The notes beneath the pieces are model-generated. The model saw nothing but the letters and a program-made list of their open reading frames with translations, had not been told where the DNA came from and did no database searches. DNA of 64,000 nt from Montifringilla adamsi. Lineage: Eukaryota > Chordata > Aves > Passeriformes > Passeridae. The first letter of the stretch is position 1, and each line of letters begins with the position of its first letter. Positions 32,565 through 43,820 of this stretch are shown in pieces. The translations under genes were made by a program, and so were the position numbers. The stretch spans positions 1,272,911 to 1,336,910 of the forward strand of contig JAGGNK010008781.1 of NCBI GenBank assembly GCA_017590115.1, in the 5' to 3' direction.

Positions 32565-35500
32565 TTCGTTTCCCTGGCGCACACCCCCAGCATCCTGATC
32601 CCCCCAGCGCCCAGAGCTGCTGCCTTGGCCCTGCTCCTGGCATTCCCTGGCTCCTGGCAGGTGACTGACCTGCCCCAGCCCCTCTGCCAGCCGAGCCTTA
32701 GGCTGGGCTCAGCCAGGACACGGACCCATTTGCTGTCTGTCTGTCTGTCTGTCCTTCCCTACTGGGGTGTAGCAATATTACAGACGGGACTGCCTTGGTC
32801 TGTCTGGCCTCGGCTGCTGCCCGAACAGGGCACCTGTGGGGTTTTCTCCCCAGAGATGCTGTTCAGTGCCTGTGGTCACAGCTGGGCACGTGGGGACAAT
32901 CCGGGCATGCCCCGAGCTCCAGTTGTTTGTTCTTTGAGGGGTCACTCCTCTGGCCTTCTTGAGCTGGAGGAACCTTTGACCTGGGCAGAGGGGCAGGGGA
33001 GGGTCCCAGGGAGCACCAACAGGGGGAGGGGGTCTCAGGTGAGGGGGACACCTGGGTGGGCCAATGGCCCCCCAGGGGGTGGAGAGCATCCTTTGAACCT
33101 GCCAATTGCTCAGTGCTCTCCTTGGAATTTCTGGGTTGACAGACAGTGCTCAGGGGGGGCCAAGGGTGGGGAAAGGAAGGGTGACTAACAACCCACCTGG
33201 GGAAGGAGATTTCAGGGAGAAGCCATGGGGAAACTGAGGCAAATCATGACATCACACGTGTTATGTTTGCTTAATTATCTAATCACAAATAAAAGGCCAA
33301 ACAAAATTAAATGTAACAATAATTTTAATGAAACTTAAATGAAGACATTGATTACCATATCCATATTGATCACTGTTTCAATTTTATCAGCACGAATCAC
33401 ACCTATTTACCACACACGGCAACACTTCCCAGCTGTCCTGAGCTGGTGCTGGCCCTGGGCAGTGCCCCCACCAGCCCCGCACAGATGTCTGTGCTGAGCC
33501 AGGGCACAAACATTCCCCCTGCAGGTGCTGCCATCACGGTGCCCTCCCGCCCTTGCCTCCGTCCCTCTCTCCCACATGAACAGATTGCTGTGATTTTTTT
33601 GCTTTTTTTCCCCTCCAGAGAGCCGGATCCCCAGGCAGCCCCTTGGATTTCCCTTGGGTGCTCCTGAGCAGCAGCGCACTCAGGCACAGGGCTCTGCCTC
33701 CTCCCTCACCGCTTGGACAGATGTTTTCCCTTGACTAAGTACATTCTTAATCCACGAGGGAAATGAGAACACTTGCATGATTTGTTAAGGAAAAAGAATA
33801 AAGCCATTTTTTTTCCTGTTCTGATGCAAACTGCCTCACAGCGGCACGTTTCCTTCACGCCGTGACTTTCATATCAAAAGCAGCTAAAGCAACAAGAGCA
33901 GGAGGTTTTTCTGAACCTCAGTCTGGTGGGTGCTCTGCAGGAACACAACAAGGAAAACATTTCCCTCTGCCTGAAGCAGCTTCTGCTCATGGAAGGGCTG
34001 CAAGAAGCAGAGGAGAGGATGCAAGGTGGAGATGAGACTTCTGTGCTCCACATTTTAAGCAGCGGCCAAAGCACCCCCCAGCCTGATTGCAGTGATTGGT
34101 TTATAGGTGAATGTTGGAGGGATAAGGAGTGATTAGTCATAAGTGTCTGACGAACAGCAGGCAGAAAATGCTGGAAGTGTTTTTAAACAATCAGGCCGAA
34201 ACCTTTGGAATTATTTCTGGGCCACTTTAAGGTCAGCATTAGCAGCAGCTTTTTGAAGGATTCATTTTCTGCTCTATCCATCTGCTGTCAGGGAAGGAGG
34301 AACCTTGCTGCATTCCCTGCTTGTGTGAAAGCACATTTTCTTACAGTGATGCAGCTTGTATTTGCTCTGCACCTCCTCGTGCCTCCCAGACTGAGGCAGG
34401 ATAAGGTGAATATTTGGGTGTGCAGGGAAGGCTCCCAGGCCAGCAGCAGCTGGGTGTCTGTGCAGGGCTTCCCATTCCTGCTGTCTGTCTCTTTACAGGC
34501 AGAAATGAATGAAAGCTGCTGCTCTAAACCCTTTGCTCTTCACTTCTTGCTATAATTTCCTTAAATTAATGATTACAACCAAGATTCCAGCATGATCCCA
34601 CACACATTCACACCTCCCACCCTGACAGCTGAGGGAGCAGGAGCGAGCCCAGCCCCACTGAGAGCAGAACCAAAGGGATTTATTCAAATTTATCCCAGAT
34701 TTCCATGCAGGGAGCCCCTCCCGTGACCATGGGCCTTCAAGGTGATCTTCCCTGAGCCTCATTAAAGCTGTCTTCTGTAGTTAGGCTGCAAACAGGAGGT
34801 TGGAGGCTTCCGGAGCTGTTTTCTGGCTGAGTGAGGTGCCCTGGCTGATAGCGAGGGTGGCTCCAGGGAAGCCTGCCCAAGAGATGCAAACTCTGCTGAA
34901 AGAGCTCCTCAAGACATTGAAACCCTTCAGGTTTATTTTTCAGTGTGACCCTGAGGAGAGCCAAAGCACTCTCAATGTGTTTGAGGCACAAGGGATGGGA
35001 AGTGAAACATTTTTGGGGGCTGCTGCTGTGACCTTCAGCTCTGGCTTGGAATGAGAGCTTCAGAGCAGAATGAGATTTATTCCATGGCTGGCCAGGAGAA
35101 AAAGCTGGTGTAGGGAGGGCTAAGGTGCTCTGTGGCATTCAGAGCACTGGGGCTGAAGGATGAACCCTCAGAAATGTAATTATTATTTTTTCTCTTTTCT
35201 TCTGGAAAGTATCTAGAAGAGACAGAATCACAAAGGGCAACGTTGGCCATTGTTGCTAAATCCAATTACTGCCAGATTATCTTCCCCTCTTTAAACAAGT
35301 GAGACAATGGAGCTGAAGGAAAAGCATGTCCCAAGATTTTAGGAGCCTCTCTCTCCTCAGGCTGCACAGGCAGTGTCTGTTTCAGACAGGAAATTCCCAG
35401 AGCAGGGGATAAAAGTGAGCCCAGGGAGAGAGGGGAGGCTGGTTCTGGTCAGGGCTGGGGCTTTGGGCTTCTCTGGGCTCTTACTTGGAATGTCTGACCT

Positions 35501-36000
35501 CAGATGGGCTCCTGAAGCTGCCTGTGCGCTCTGGAATTCCCATTCTCTGTTCTCCCTGTCCCCGGCACGCACTGACAGCAGCAGGAGCAGCAAATACCAA
35601 ATATGAATTCTAATTCCTGCTGCAGGTTCCTGCCCCACTGAAATCAGCCGAATGTGGGACGCGTGACGGGTGCAGAAATTCCTCTCAAAAGAATGATTCT
35701 TCTCCCCCAAACATTATTGCCTTTGCTGGGAATCGGTTCAGCTGCAGTGACATCCCTCAGGCCCAGCCTTGTGGGCAATATTGCTCTTTTATGAACCCCA
35801 AAACCCAGCAGATCGTGGGCAGCCTCCTGCTGTGGATCTCTGGCAGATGGAATGCTGCAGCAGGGGGATCAGGGTGAGCAGGGGGCTGGAGGATGCTCTC
35901 CTGCACAGCTTCATCACTGCCCTGCTCCGGAGGGGCTGCGGGAATGAAAGGCAGGGAACAAATAAAAATATCACCACGCACACCCCAGTGCTGGGTGAGC
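32565..36000. other. Noncoding DNA; GC-rich then mixed
   Basis: 32565-33200 is GC-rich with a (CTGT)n run at 32733-32753 and a 187-codon plus-strand frame that lacks recognisable domains. CpG dinucleotides are not dense, so it is not called a CpG island. 33240-33420 switches to AT-rich unique sequence. 33420-36000 is mixed, without recognised genes. Confidence 0.45.
32733..32753. repeat. (CTGT)5 microsatellite
   Basis: Five tandem CTGT units plus one base in a GC-rich context. Confidence 0.95.
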
Positions 36001-36004
36001 ACTG

Positions 36005-36180
36005 AGAATTTATTGATAAAATTATTTATAATGAATTATTAAATAATATATCAAAAATAAATTAAATCTATAAATAATAAATATAAAATAAATATAATAC
36101 TATTATATATATATAATAATATATATTTATTATATTTATATATAATATATAAAATAATAAATTATTTATTATTTAAATGA
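36005..36180. repeat. AT-rich low-complexity tract
   Basis: Nearly all A and T, made of irregular 'aataaat', 'tatata' and 'ttatta' words, including a (TA) run around 36105-36130. It is low complexity, not a defined tandem unit. Confidence 0.9.
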
Positions 36181-38313
36181 TCAGGAGGGGCTAAATGTTG
36201 CTGCATGGCCTGAGTGACTGCAGCCACCCCCTAATCAAAGCTGACAGCTCCATTGCCTCATAATTATGGATTGCCAGAGGGGCTTTTTAGACTATCAGGA
36301 CTTTTGGGATAGTTTGCATCTAAATTAAAATTGAACTTCAAAGCAGTTTGATGGAGGGAGATGTGTTTCCAAGGAGTGCTTCAGGAACGTGAAAGGCACT
36401 CCCTGATTAGCATGGTGCACTGTACCAGCTGGCTGCTGCTGTGCAAAAATAAAATAAAATAAAGACTAGCATCCGTGCTGCTAATCAGAAAGTGTATCTC
36501 GAATCCTATTAATTTTCTTTTGAATTATTTATGGGGGTTTTGTTCCAGTCGTGCGTCTCCTTTCAAATGTTTATTTAGTTTCTCCATAAAGAAAAAAAAA
36601 AGGGGAGGAAGAGAGAGAAACCTGGAAAATCTCCAAGGGTTAGCTCACCAGCAATCTGTTTCGATGTCCTCTTCTCAACTGAGCCCTGCTCTGCTAAATA
36701 TTTATGGCAATGTTTAACAAATAAATGTCACCCACCTCCCCATTTACAGCAGAAAATAGAAGTAGCGAACAGTGAAGCAGAAAATAGAGCTGCTGGGAGG
36801 GGGGATTACCTCTTCTCTGCCATGAAGGGAGCAGAAATTCCATGGCTGTGTGTGAATTCCTGGGAAAACCAGAGCGGCAGGTGCCAACATCTGTGTGTGC
36901 AGGTTCCAGATGTTCTGGGGGCTGCCAGCTGCGGGGGTTTGGGTGCTTTCCCTGCCCTCGGGTGCTGTGAAGGAGTGGCTCTGGTGCTCTCCTGGCTCCA
37001 GGCAGGCAGGGCTGCAGATCCAGCTCCCAGGTGGAGTTTGCATGGTTTAACTTTCCTGTGCTTCTGTGCCTGGTTCCCCACAGCTCCTGGGCTTTGATGG
37101 GAAGGGCTCTGTGACAAAGATCCTTTTTTGGGTTAATTATTTTTGTGTGCTTCACTCCCTCCTGCTCCAAATCCTCCCGAGGATTTAATCCAGCCGGTCA
37201 GACCAGCCCTGTGCCCACATCTGCACTGCAATCCCCGCGACCCACAGATTGCATCCCCAAAATCTCTTCATTCCTGGCTGACAACAGTGACTGGAAGGAG
37301 CGCTCCTGGGGGGATTTTTAGGGATTAAAACGCTCCTGAGCGCGATGGCTGTGGGAGAAGCAGAGCCAGTTGCAGGGCTCAGAGCTGTGCAGCTTGGCTC
37401 CCGAGCTCCCAGCACTGCTGTCTGTGAGACCTGTCAGGATTTCCCTCGGGATCCTGAATCCATGTGAATGCCTCCACACTTCTCTGCCTGCCTGTATTGT
37501 GCCAATCTGTGCAAGCGTGGTTGCTGCAGAATCCATGTGAACAGCTTCTGCTGGGGAGTTTGAAGCTTGCTTGCCACTAGACCAGTTTTTAGGAGAGAAC
37601 TTTTAGCAAAAGTATCCAAACTTTCCTCTTCTGACGGACTGATTCCCACCCTTGTGTGCTAGGAATGCCTTTTGTAAAAAAGGAAATGTTTCTTTCGTAG
37701 TTTCATTATTTTTTGCTTTCTTGCTGTTGCTGACTTTGGATGTTTGTGTTTATTCATGATAATTTATTCATTACTTCATTTGCAGATGGGGCATATAGTT
37801 AATAGCATATAGGAACTCCTTCCAAAAATCCAAACCTGTTAAATGAAAGTCCCCTCCAGGACTGCACCTCCCCTGTTTTCTAGGGCAGAGCCTTCATTCT
37901 CACTGCATTGCTTTGCAGAGGTTCTCAGGGGAAAACAAAACCAATGTATCTTCCATGAAACGTTTTCTGAGGAAATATTTACTGTTTTACAAGAAAATGT
38001 GGAATATTCACCATGTATCTTTTACAAGAAAACGATGAAAATTCACCAGGTATCTTTTAAAAATTGGACACTTCATTTTCATGGAGGCCAGATGGATGTG
38101 CAGAACTACAGATGCCTCTTCTTTTTGGAACTCTCACTGAGTAAAACATCCCTCAGTTAAATGTTTTAACCAATAGCAGCTTCTAAGAATTACTTGGGAG
38201 CCCAGTTAACTCTGTGTATGCACAAGTCCTGTGCTTTTGATTTCTGTAGCAATTTCTTTCTTTCTTCATTTGTACAGCACCTTCTTCAAGCAGAGGCCTG
38301 TATGTGCACATGA
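36181..38313. other. Unique noncoding DNA
   Basis: No gene was seen. Overlapping frames of 60-158 codons on both strands around 36700-37170 have no domain signature. Confidence 0.5.
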
Positions 38314-38794
38314 AATGATATTATCAACATTTCCATGATATTATCAACATTTCCATGACATTATCAACATTTCAGTGATATTATAAATATTTCTGTGACA
38401 TTACAACATTTCCATGATATTATAAACGTTTCAGTGATATTACAAACATTTCAATTAGAAGCATTTCAATGATATTATGAACATTTCCATGATATTATGA
38501 CCATTTCCATGATACTATGAACATTTCAGTGATATTATAAATATTTCTGTGATATTTTAAACATTTCCATGATATTAGAAACATTTCAATTAGAAGCATT
38601 TCAATGATATTATGAACATTTCCATGATATTATGACCATTTCAGTGATATTATGACCATTTCCATGATATTATGAACATTTCAGTGATATTATGAACATT
38701 TCAATTAGAAGCATTTCCATGATATTATGACCATTTCCATGATATTGTGACCATTTCCATGACACTATGAACATTTCAGTGATATTACAAACAT
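38314..38794. repeat. AT-rich minisatellite, 20-bp unit, about 24 copies
   Basis: The dominant unit is 'catttccatgatattatgaa', with variants 'catttcagtgatattat', 'tatttctgtgatatt' and a distinct 'catttcaattagaag' unit. The latter recurs at about 38446, 38581 and 38696, roughly 115-135 bp apart, marking a superimposed higher-order repeat. Copies differ mostly by single substitutions. Confidence 0.95.
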
Positions 38795-39357
38795 CCTGAC
38801 TCTTAAAAGGAAGCACAGGAGCATCTTTGCTCCCTCGCAAGCTGCAGGATGAATCAAGCTCCCTGCTGTTAATTAACCACTTGTAACAGGATTTCCTGCA
38901 TTTTAGGGGAACCTTTCTTCTCACTGAACGTGGAGAAGTGATTTTCGACAGGCAGCACAGGGTGAAATATATCCCAGCAGTGTAACTCTGCTCCTGTTGG
39001 CACCATCTGAGCTGGAGTCCTCGGGAACATACGGAGTGCAGGGAGTGAGAATGGATTCAGTGCTGCTCTTGCTGGCTGGGAAGCAACTGTAGCAGAAAAA
39101 GAAGAAATCTCCAACTTGTCCTGGCATGCTCTTGTGCCTGCCTGCATTTATAAACGTGGGGGTGCCTGGCCAGCACAGGCTTGGCAAAGAGGGAGTGCTG
39201 ATTGAGGAGCTGCTCCTGCCTGAGACGGGCTGGTGACAGCATCCTCCTGGGGCAGCAGGGCTGCTGGGGGCTGGCCCTCCCTCAATCATTGATTTTGGGA
39301 GCCTTTTGTCCTCAGGGGCTCTCTGATCTTAGCAAATGCACTCAATGTTGATGGGTG

Positions 39358-39550
39358 GTACCACACTGTCTGGAGGGATGAGGCACTGGCAGCTTCACAT
39401 CTCAGAGGAAGATGAAGGCAGTACCACACTGTCTGGAGGGATGAGGCACTGGCAGCTTCACATCTCAGAGAAAGATGAAGGCAGTACCACACTGTCTGGA
39501 GGGATGAGGCACTGGCAGCTTCACATCTCAGAGGAAGGTGCAGGCAGTGC
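39358..39550. repeat. Tandem repeat, 63-bp unit, 3 copies
   Basis: 'ccacactgtctggagggatg' begins at 39361, 39424 and 39487, an exact 63-bp period. The copies are nearly identical over 'aggcactggcagcttcacat' and 'ctcagagRaag'. Because 63 is a multiple of three, both strands keep a 21-residue repeated peptide in an open frame (plus 39336-39806, minus 39286-39609). No known protein is recognised and the frames are judged artefacts. Confidence 0.95.
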
Positions 39551-39887
39551 CAGATACTTTGGGGAAACTGTGCTGTGGCCCCAGCTCGGGGAACACCGAG
39601 CTGCTGCAAACCTGAGATTCAGGTGCTGGGAAACATCCCGAGTCAGACTCTCAGGTGGATTCAGTGAGAAAATCCAGCTACAAGGAGCTGGCTATGGCAT
39701 CAGTTTCATGGTGCTGAACTCAGGGCTGGCTCCCAAATCCTCTGAGCCTCCTCCCTGGGCAGTACAAGCACCTGGGATTTCTGCTGGTCAGCCCAGAGCC
39801 AGGTGAGAACCCAAGGGATGTCCCCAGGGGGGTTCCCTGCTGTGGAACTCCTCGTCCCTGGGGTGAGTGCCACAGCAGCCCCAGCAG

Positions 39888-39962
39888 GGTTTGAAAACTC
39901 TACATGAAATGGGTTTGCAAACTCTACATGAAATGGGTTTGAAAACTCTACATGAAATGGGT
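39888..39962. repeat. Tandem repeat, 24-bp unit, 3 copies
   Basis: Three consecutive copies of 'ggtttgaaaactctacatga' plus 'aatg', the second with 'gcaaac' in place of 'gaaaac'. Confidence 0.95.
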
Positions 39963-40106
39963 CTGCCCCTGCTTGGAGCTCAGGGCAGCACTGCAGAGGG
40001 GCAGCTCAGAGTGGGCTCTGCAAACACCCAGGTGAGAGAGGGGCTCCTGTGGGAGCAGCATTCCAGCTTCAGCTCATCTCATAACTCACCATCACACTCT
40101 TCTCCA

Positions 40107-40112
40107 GTCCAA
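40107..40112. repeat. 6-bp target-site duplication GTCCAA (left)
   Basis: GTCCAA directly precedes the TG terminus of the LTR at 40113 and recurs exactly at 40459-40464. Confidence 0.88.
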
Positions 40113-40458
40113 TGTCACTGTGATATTCTCTGAAAAATCCCTTCACCAGGATTTCTTCTCCTGGGAAGCTTCAGCTTCTCCCTGTTTTGCTGCTTTGGAA
40201 TGTGATTTGGAGATTGTTTATCCAGCATGTGAATTGTTTGAATTTAATGACCAATCATGGTCCAGCTGTGTAGAGGCTCTGAGTTTTTATTATTCATTCT
40301 TGTTAAGCCTTCTGATGTATCCTTTCTCTATAGTTTACATAGTTATAGTGTAGCATTCTTTTAATATAATATAATATCATAATATAATAAATCAGCCTTC
40401 TGAGAACATGGGGTCAGATTCATCTCTTCCCTGGTTGGAGAGCCTCACAAACACCACA
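40113..40458 (+). mobile_element. Solo LTR, ERVK-like, intact ends
   Basis: A 346-bp element with canonical TG...CA termini ('tgtcactgtgatattctctg' to '...cacaaacaccaca') has an AATAAA signal at 40386-40391, followed 13 bp later by 'gaacatggggtcagattcat', the R/U5-like end common to songbird ERVK LTRs (from memory). The flanking 6-bp duplications are perfect (GTCCAA). It shares start and tail motifs with the minus-strand LTR at 26796-27311. No internal retroviral sequence is present, so it is a solo LTR left by LTR-LTR recombination. Confidence 0.92.
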
Positions 40459-40464
40459 GTCCAA
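40459..40464. repeat. 6-bp target-site duplication GTCCAA (right)
   Basis: Exact copy of 40107-40112, directly after the CA terminus of the LTR. Confidence 0.88.
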
Positions 40465-43133
40465 CACGCCTTGCATCTGAAATGCAGCAGAAAGAAATGA
40501 GCAGTAGGAAGGGGGAGCAGAGCCTTTCTTTTGAGCATGGAAATTATTCTTCAAATGTCTTTGTTGACAGCTGGCGTGGCACAAAATAAACACAGGTCTA
40601 TTTGCAAGTGAGCAGGAATTACCATAAACAGCAGCTGCTGTATTACCACAAAACATGTAGCAATAAAGGAATTTTTTCTGCCTTCAGAAACAAGGGTAGG
40701 TAAAAAGCCTGCATGAAATGATGAATTGGTTACCCACCTGTTAAGGGTCTGAGCACCAACAAAATGAAAGAACTATTTGTTGGTGGCATAAGTCCTTTTT
40801 TGAATGAGACTTTCTGGTTGAAACTGAACCTTTCCTTCTGGCTCTTCATAAAATCCAGTGCAGTATCAAAAAATACCCTCTGTCTCAGCTCTTTTTCCTC
40901 TCAGATCAGGGGATTTCCTACACTTCCCTTCTCTGTTGACTTCTTGCTGCGTCAGGTAAAAAATTCAAATTTTTCTGAGGTTGTTTGGATGTGATTCCCA
41001 GCTGCATGGAGCAGAAAGGCAAGCCAAACCATCAGGACAGAGAATTGTATTTATGGCCAGACCCCATTCTGCAGGATAAGTTTATGGTCTTTTGTCTCTC
41101 TTTCTTTCTTTCCCTGCTAAAAGCCAGTCAGGAGCAGACTCCAAGCACTGTCATATTTTAATAAAAACTAATGACCCAGCACGGTGCAATGCAGAAACGA
41201 GAGAAGAAGTAATTTGAAGTGCATCACTTTAGATTGATGATGCTTGGATTTATGGCTTAATCTGCTTCCATGCAAGGTGCCTTACCTGTCCAATTAATTG
41301 CCAGGGCAAGTCGTGCTCCTGGCCCTGGGCTGCAGCCTTGGGACCTGCTGGGCACTTGTTTGGAATTGCAGCTCTTTGTCTCTGCAAACAGGATTTTTTT
41401 TGGGTAAATACAACCACACAAAATAGCCCTTTTTAGAGTTTACACAGGGATTTTCATCTCCAAAAAGTCACTTTAACACAAGGCTCGGCACACAGGGAAT
41501 CGATTTCAGTGTTTCCACTGCAAGTTTTGGTTCAGAGTCAGATCTTTCTTACCAGATTGTTCACTTTGTTTCCTGAGTCAGTAAATTCAGTAGTTTAAAA
41601 CATCACTTCTACTCCATCAGTAAATAAAAGTGATCTTTTGGGGGAGGATGAGGGGGCTGTGACGTGTTATGGCCATGGAAAAAGTCAGTGTCCAGGGCAG
41701 GAGGAGAGAGCTCAGGGGTTTCTTGTTTAAGGTCCCATCTTCTTTTCATTCCTTCCTTTCTCACTCTTCATAAGCTTAAAATCAGGGTTTGTTTGGGTTC
41801 TTTCTCTGTCAGTAGACACCTGCTTTAGCTGATAAAGGATTTTGGACAGTATTTTGTATGGGAAGACTTCTGTGGCCTGTGTGGAATGTTTGTGAGGCAA
41901 CACATTTTTCATTCGATCACAGTTTTGTAGTATTTCTTCTGTTTCCACTGTCAGCTTCTGTTTTCAAGGTAACCATATTTCAGAAGCGTGGTATCGTTTT
42001 GGTGGGTGAAATACTTTGGAAGCTTTTGAAGTAAAAAACACACATAAATTTTCCACAGCAGGTTTCTTTAACAAGCAGAGAGAATCAGATCTCACAATTT
42101 GCATACAGATTGGGCCAAGTTTTCTTCAATACCGCTTATTAAAAACACATTTCTGTTTGGCTGTGAGCGTTTCTGAAGGCATTGAAAATCCAGTTATTTA
42201 CATTATTGATGGAGACATCAGCATCCCAGCCACGGAGAGCACAGGAATTTTACTGTGATACCATTCACAAAGGGGTTTTGGTTTTTTTCTGGAATCTTAT
42301 TTTTGATTCCTTTTTCTTTCTGAGAACATTTCATCCACGATATCTGTCTGCTGGTTATCTTCATATCTGCAAGTGTCTGGGCATGCGAGCCTGTTTATTT
42401 GCAGAAAGACATACAGAATCCTTCTTTCTGGCTACATAATAAACCCAAATGTGTGCAGTCTTTTCACTCCCAAAGCAGACCTCATCGTGGTCAAATGCTG
42501 CTCTATTTTAGGGGAGATCACTTTAATCTCTTTCTCCTCTCACTGATTCAGGCTCTGATTCTTTCACCTCCTTCAAAGAGCCGCTCAGCCCTGAGGAGCT
42601 GGGTCTCATCTCCATGGAGCTGCTCCTGCTATTAAATACTTGCAAAGGAGCAGGAGCATCTCTGGTCTCCTTCACTTGACAGTGACAACAGCAGCTGAAG
42701 GAGATCTGATCAAATCTCCAGTCAAAATGGGCAGCATTTGCATTTTCTGGATCTGTTTTATATCAGATAGCAATCTGATACCACAGCTAAGTTCAGACTG
42801 AAAATAGAGGAGTTAAGATCCTGCCAGATTAAGGTTTTCTCACTCTACAAAAGAGAGAAAATATTCTAGGTAGGAAAATGTGTCAAGGGGTGGGAAGGGT
42901 AGCAAGAGAACGAGACCGAACCTGAACTCACTGAAGATGCTGAAGTTTTTCTTTTGATTTTCTTTTACTTTTGATTTTAGTAAGTTCAGGGTGTTACACT
43001 TGGAATCCTTCAGTGGACTCCCTGAAGGATCTGCTGTGATGCAGCATGAGCAGTGCCAGCATCTGCTCCCTGCTCTGGGATGTGCCCAGTCCTTTCTTCC
43101 CCCACCAGACAGGTGGGAGAACAATCCCTGTGG
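40465..43133. other. Unique noncoding DNA
   Basis: No gene or clear repeat was recognised. Composition is moderately AT-rich, and the short frames have no domain signals. Confidence 0.5.
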
Positions 43134-43820
43134 TGGTTTGGGGGTCAGAAATCACACTGCCCCAAAGCAATTCTGGTTTTGGGGTCAGAAATCACACTGC
43201 CCCACAAGCAGGTCTGGTTTTGGGGTCAGAAATCACACTGCCCCACAAGTAATTCTGGTTTTGGGGTCAGAAATCACACTGCCCCACAAGCAGGTCTGGT
43301 TTTGGGGTCAGAAATCACACTGCCCCACAAGCAATTCGGTTTTTGGGGTCAGAAATCACACTGCCCCACAAGCAGGTCTGGTTTTGGGGTCAGAAATCAC
43401 ACTGCCCCAAAGCAGGTCTGGTTTTGGGGTCAGAAATCACACTGCCCCAAAGCAATTCTGGTTTTGGGGTCAGAAATCACACTGCCCCAAAGCAGGGTCT
43501 GGTTTGGGGTCAGAAATCACACTGCCCCAAAGCAGGTCTGGTTTTGGGGTCAGAAATCACACTGCCCCAAAGCAGGTCTGGTTTTGGGGTCAGAAATCAC
43601 ACTGCCCCAAAGCAGGTCTGGTTTTGGGGTCAGAAATCACACTGCCCCAAAGCAATTCTGGTTTTGGGGTCAGAAATCACACTGCCCCAAAGCAGGTCTG
43701 GTTTTGGGGTCAGAAATCACACTGCCCCACAAGCAATTCTGGTTTTGGGGTCAGAAATCACACTGCCCCAAAGCAATTCTGGTTTTGGGGTCAGAAATCA
43801 CACTGCCCCAAAGCAGGTCT
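43134..43820. repeat. Minisatellite, 40-41-bp unit, 17 copies
   Basis: Seventeen copies of a unit built as 'caggtctggttttggggtca' followed by 'gaaatcacactgccccaaag'. Variants start 'caattct' instead of 'caggtct', or end 'cacaag' (41 bp) instead of 'caaag' (40 bp). Each unit can form a hairpin: GGGG(T)CAG pairs with CTGCCCC around an 8-base loop. The unit has no stop codon on the plus strand and 40 is not a multiple of three, so all three plus frames stay open (frames of 170-300 codons) and rotate through the same three peptides. This is a repeat artefact, not a gene. Confidence 0.97.

Noticed and set aside
32565..33200. GC-rich block as a CpG-island promoter
   Set aside because: CpG dinucleotides are sparse and no exon or transcription start signal accompanies it.
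33228..33246. 'ggggaaactgaggcaa' word as a MIR fragment
   Set aside because: Only this short word matches. The rest of the MIR order is absent, unlike the segments at 55.1, 56.5 and 60.9 kb.
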